Source: Methanosarcinales archaeon
GTDB taxonomy: Archaea; Halobacteriota; Methanosarcinia; Methanotrichales; Methanotrichaceae
NCBI GenBank assembly: GCA_013415595.1
Contig: JAAEEW010000050.1
Span: forward strand, 1-13,162
DNA length: 13,162 nt
Direction: 5' to 3'
Shown here: positions 10,445 through 13,162 of the stretch, piece after piece
Numbering within the stretch: position 1 is the stretch's first letter
Layout: each line of letters begins with the position of its first letter
Notes under the pieces: generated by a model
Databases searched by the model: none
What the model saw: the letters and a program-made list of their open reading frames with translations, nothing else
What the model was told of the DNA's origin: nothing
Position numbers and translations under genes: made by a program

Positions 10445-13162
10445 ATGGTCTCGTCAGATCCGGTAGCCAAATGGGAGGAGTTCATACGTTCTCGATACTG
10501 GGACGACCTGCTGGAGCTGGCCGACTCCTATCCCGAGTCCCGCAGCCTGTTGATCGAGTTTCCGGACCTGGACCGCTACGATCCGGAGTTTGCCGACCTG
10601 CTCCTGGACAATCCGGACAGCCTGCTGGAGGCGGCCCACGCCGCACTGCGGGAGATCGACCTGCCCATGGACGTGGTCCTGGAGGGCGCCCACGTCCGCA
10701 TCGCCAATCTCCCCTACCGGCTGAAGACCAGGGACCTGAGAAGCGACCACATCGGCAAGCTGATCGCCATCGAAGGCCAGGTGAGGACGGCCACCGAAGT
10801 GCGCCCCAAGATACTGGCCGCGGCCTACGAGTGCCAGAGGTGCGGCCACACTTTTTACGTCAGCCAGTCCGGGACCAAGTACCAGGAGCCCTACGAGTGC
10901 CCCAACGAAGCATGCGACCGGCGGGGGCCCTTCAAGCTGCTCCTGGCCCGGTCCCGGTTCATCGACGCCCAGAAGGTCCGGGTCCAGGAGTCCCCGGAGG
11001 ACCTGAGGGGCGGCGAGCAGCCCCAGACCCTGGACGTGGAGCTGGAGGACGACATCGCCGGCGAGATCTTTCCCGGGGACCGGGTGGTCATCAACGGCAT
11101 GCTCCGTTCGTTCCAGCGCACCACCCAGACCGGCAAGAGCACCTACTTCGACCTATTCCTGGACGGCATCAGCATCGAGATGACCGAGCAGGAGTTCGAG
11201 GAGATCGAGATCCTCCCCGAGGACGAGCAGATCATCCTGGAGCTCTCCAGAAGCCCGGACATCTATGAGAAGGTCATCCACTCCATCGCCCCCTCCATCT
11301 ACGGCTACGAGGACGTAAAAGAGGCCCTCTCTTTGCAGCTAGTCTCCGGATTTCCAAAGAAGCTTCCCGACGGGGCCAGGATCCGGGGGGACATCCACAT
11401 CCTGCTGGTGGGGGACCCGGGGATAGCCAAGAGCCAGCTCCTGCGCTACATGGCCAAGATCTCGCCCCGGGGCATATACACCTCCGGCAAGAGCTCCACA
11501 TCCGCCGGACTGACGGCCACGGCCATCAAGGACGAGCTGGGAGACGGCCGGTGGACCATCGAGGCCGGAGCCCTGGTGCTGGCGGACAAGGGGATAGCCG
11601 CCGTGGACGAGATGGACAAGATGACCAGCGAGGACCGGTCGGCTCTGCACGAGGCCATGGAGCAGCAGAGCTACCATCCCCTCACGGAGATGCAGCTTTC
11701 CGACGGCAGAAAAGTCCGCATAGGCACGATGGTGGAAGAGATGATGGCCGCCCGGCCGGAATTGGCAGAGAGGGGCGTCGACTGCCAGGTGCTGCCTTTG
11801 CACGGGGAACTGAGCATGCTCACCACCGACCTGGCCGGCATCTTTCCGGCGCCAATAAACAGGCTCAGCAGACATGCAGCCCCGGACCGCTTCATCCGCA
11901 TCAGATATTCCAGCGGCCGGGAGGTGCTGGTTACTCCAGAGCACCCGGTCTATGTCTTTAAGGATGGGATAGCCTGCGTCCCGGCCTGCCAGGTCTCGCC
12001 GGGAGATGTCGTGCCGGCTCCCGGATCCCTTCCCTGCGGGAACGAAGATCCAGAGCTGGAGGCCGTGGAGGGGCAGCACCCCGGCGAAAAATTCCTGAAA
12101 TTCCCGGAGAGGCTGTGCCCGAATCTGTGCCGGATTGTGGGGTGCCTGACGGCACAGGGCCATTTCCGCCAGGGGTCTGGCCGGGGAATTGCATTTTCCA
12201 GCAAGAATGAGGCCCTGGTGCGGGAGATGAGCTCCCTAATGGAGGAGGTCTTCGGCATCAGGCCGACAACATCCTCTGGAAGCGAGGGCGTAGTCTGCCT
12301 CCGCTTCCTCTCCGCCGGCCTTTGCAGGTGGTTTGAGGCCCACTTCAGGGAGACCGTCCGCGCCCAAAGCGAGAGAAGGGTGCCTGCAGCCATCTTCCGG
12401 TGCACCAAAGACGGCATCCGGGAGTTTCTGAGAGCCGCTCTTCTGAGCAGCGGCGGCATGGAGTCCCCTTCGCCGGCTTACGTGACGGCGTCCCGGGGCC
12501 TGGCCGAAGACTGCCAGGACCTGCTCCTCTGCCTGGGGATATCATCCAGAATAGAGCCATCCAGAATAGAAGGTGACGGCAAGGGCGGAGGATTCAGGGT
12601 CTGCATTGCGGGAGACTCCCGCAGGAAATTCGAGGATCTATTTTTCCAAAACCGCAGCGAAGAATGGGAGAAAAGGGGGATGGTCGCATCCGCCGGCAGC
12701 AGGTCTTTTCCCTATCATAGCCTCCTTGCCGCAGAAGTAGCCCCTGCCGCTCTGGAGGGGAGGTGCCAGGGAATGGCCCGCGGCGGCCGGTTGTGCGGGC
12801 ACTCTGACGGCGGATATGGACCTTCCTTCGATTCCCTGGCCGGCTATTCTGAAGAGCGAAGTTGGAGAGGTGTGGCGGCCTCCTCTGCTCTGGAGGAGGA
12901 TCACTCGCTGCCGGTGCTCAGAATGACAGAGGCCGCGTCGGCGCCGGGCTGGCCCCAGTGCTGCGCGGCCCCGGCGATCGGCGCTGCCCGGGGAGATATC
13001 GCTCATTGCGGGAATGGAGGACATTTCGATTCCATGAAAGCCCGGATGGGAGGCAGTGCATTCAGACTCAGCCGGGACCTGGTGGACGGCAGCATAGAGA
13101 AGTTCGAGGATGTGGAGAGAGCGCGAATAGGGGATATCAGACGTCTCCAGGTGGTCGAGGCG
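10445..13162 (+). CDS. mcm: Replicative DNA helicase MCM, interrupted by an intein; 3' end outside window
   Basis: The frame is open from ATG 10445 to the last base (906 codons). Residues 1-408 are the N-extein. They hold the N-terminal domain with a C4 zinc site (C130, C133, C152, C157), the OB fold, and the start of the AAA+ helicase core. Walker A is GDPGIAKS at 323-330 and Walker B is AAVDEMDKM with D388 and E389. MCM forms the hexameric ring that unwinds DNA at the archaeal fork. After HEAMEQQ (402-408) the expected continuation TISIAKAGI is absent. An intein begins at residue 409 and has not ended by residue 906. The rest of the helicase, with sensor and arginine-finger regions, must lie beyond the window. 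The start has a strong SD. Expression would require protein splicing. Confidence 0.95.
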   Translation, partial: MVSSDPVAKWEEFIRSRYWDDLLELADSYPESRSLLIEFPDLDRYDPEFADLLLDNPDSLLEAAHAALREIDLPMDVVLEGAHVRIANLPYRLKTRDLRSDHIGKLIAIEGQVRTATEVRPKILAAAYECQRCGHTFYVSQSGTKYQEPYECPNEACDRRGPFKLLLARSRFIDAQKVRVQESPEDLRGGEQPQTLDVELEDDIAGEIFPGDRVVINGMLRSFQRTTQTGKSTYFDLFLDGISIEMTEQEFEEIEILPEDEQIILELSRSPDIYEKVIHSIAPSIYGYEDVKEALSLQLVSGFPKKLPDGARIRGDIHILLVGDPGIAKSQLLRYMAKISPRGIYTSGKSSTSAGLTATAIKDELGDGRWTIEAGALVLADKGIAAVDEMDKMTSEDRSALHEAMEQQSYHPLTEMQLSDGRKVRIGTMVEEMMAARPELAERGVDCQVLPLHGELSMLTTDLAGIFPAPINRLSRHAAPDRFIRIRYSSGREVLVTPEHPVYVFKDGIACVPACQVSPGDVVPAPGSLPCGNEDPELEAVEGQHPGEKFLKFPERLCPNLCRIVGCLTAQGHFRQGSGRGIAFSSKNEALVREMSSLMEEVFGIRPTTSSGSEGVVCLRFLSAGLCRWFEAHFRETVRAQSERRVPAAIFRCTKDGIREFLRAALLSSGGMESPSPAYVTASRGLAEDCQDLLLCLGISSRIEPSRIEGDGKGGGFRVCIAGDSRRKFEDLFFQNRSEEWEKRGMVASAGSRSFPYHSLLAAEVAPAALEGRCQGMARGGRLCGHSDGGYGPSFDSLAGYSEERSWRGVAASSALEEDHSLPVLRMTEAASAPGWPQCCAAPAIGAARGDIAHCGNGGHFDSMKARMGGSAFRLSRDLVDGSIEKFEDVERARIGDIRRLQVVEA
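11669..13162 (+). mobile_element. Intein with degenerate LAGLIDADG homing endonuclease, in MCM (partial)
   Basis: The intein starts at S1 (MCM residue 409) and spans at least 498 residues. Block A is SYHPLTEMQLSDGRKVRIG, with Ser rather than Cys as the first nucleophile. Block B is GREVLVTPEHPVYVF, with the T89-x-x-H92 motif needed for the N-terminal splice, followed by GDVVPAPGSLP. The first endonuclease motif is IVGCLTAQGHF with Q163 where Asp or Glu is expected. The second, FLRAALLSSGGM, has S261 at the catalytic acid position; it is followed by the typical TASRGLAEDCQDLLLCLGI segment. Blocks F and G (with the final His-Asn) are not reached. After about residue 330 the sequence becomes rich in Gly, Ala, Ser and Cys and loses family resemblance. 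Splicing may work, while DNA cutting probably does not. Confidence 0.9.
12543..12570 (+). repeat. In-frame 15-base tandem duplication inside the intein
   Basis: CATCCAGAATAGA occurs at 12543-12555 and 12558-12570 with a 15-base period, encoding SRIEP then SRIEG. It lies just after the second endonuclease motif, at the start of a variable loop. The frame is kept. Confidence 0.8.

Noticed and set aside
10471..11268. A 265-codon + strand frame inside mcm
   Set aside because: It is out of frame with the clear MCM protein and its Arg/Pro/Gly-rich product is typical of a shadow frame.
11339..12163. Long - strand open frames opposite mcm and the intein, including 12638-13024
   Set aside because: No recognisable domains and no promoter or SD; the + strand intein frame explains the coding signal.
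1..13162. CRISPR arrays, tRNA or rRNA genes
   Set aside because: No regularly spaced repeats, cloverleaf-like segments or rRNA-like stretches were seen on either strand.

Overview
This is archaeal DNA, most likely from a methanogen. The gene cluster running from translation initiation factor aIF2 gamma through a PIN nuclease, RpoE1, Spt4, a GTP-dependent dephospho-CoA kinase, eS24 and eS31 is a classic archaeal information-processing operon. The MCM helicase, the ADH synthase of the archaeal shikimate route, and TATA-box promoters upstream of the transcription units agree with this. The high-GC coding sequence, strongly biased to CTG/GCC/GAG codons, would suit a high-GC Methanothrix (Methanosaeta)-like lineage, but that species-level guess is inference.

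Layout from left to right. Positions 1-164 hold an AT-rich promoter-like stretch and a nested hairpin that may be a leader, a terminator or a solo IS200/IS605-type end. A tight operon on the + strand then carries pyrD, pyrK and a fumarylacetoacetate-hydrolase family gene (165-2591). A short repeat-rich convergent gap separates it from the ADH synthase gene on the - strand (2689-3495). A divergent promoter region with a repeated TGTTAG motif follows. Next on the + strand are a small PC4-type single-stranded-DNA-binding protein and an unrecognised 273-residue protein placed directly behind it.

From 4765 to 8162 lies the initiation/transcription/ribosome operon, with overlapping or nearly touching genes and several TTG starts. 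The 49-residue zinc ribosomal protein eS31 at its end is easily missed. A GC-rich hairpin ends this block. At 8261-10365 is an SPFH (stomatin-like) protein paired with a full-length NfeD membrane serine protease, probably a membrane quality-control pair.

The window ends inside mcm (10445 onward). Its helicase core is interrupted after the conserved EAMEQQ motif by a large intein that is still open at the last base. The intein has recognisable splicing blocks A and B and both LAGLIDADG motif positions, but the expected catalytic acidic residues are replaced (Gln and Ser). This suggests a splicing-competent element whose homing endonuclease has decayed. It is the most notable element in the window.
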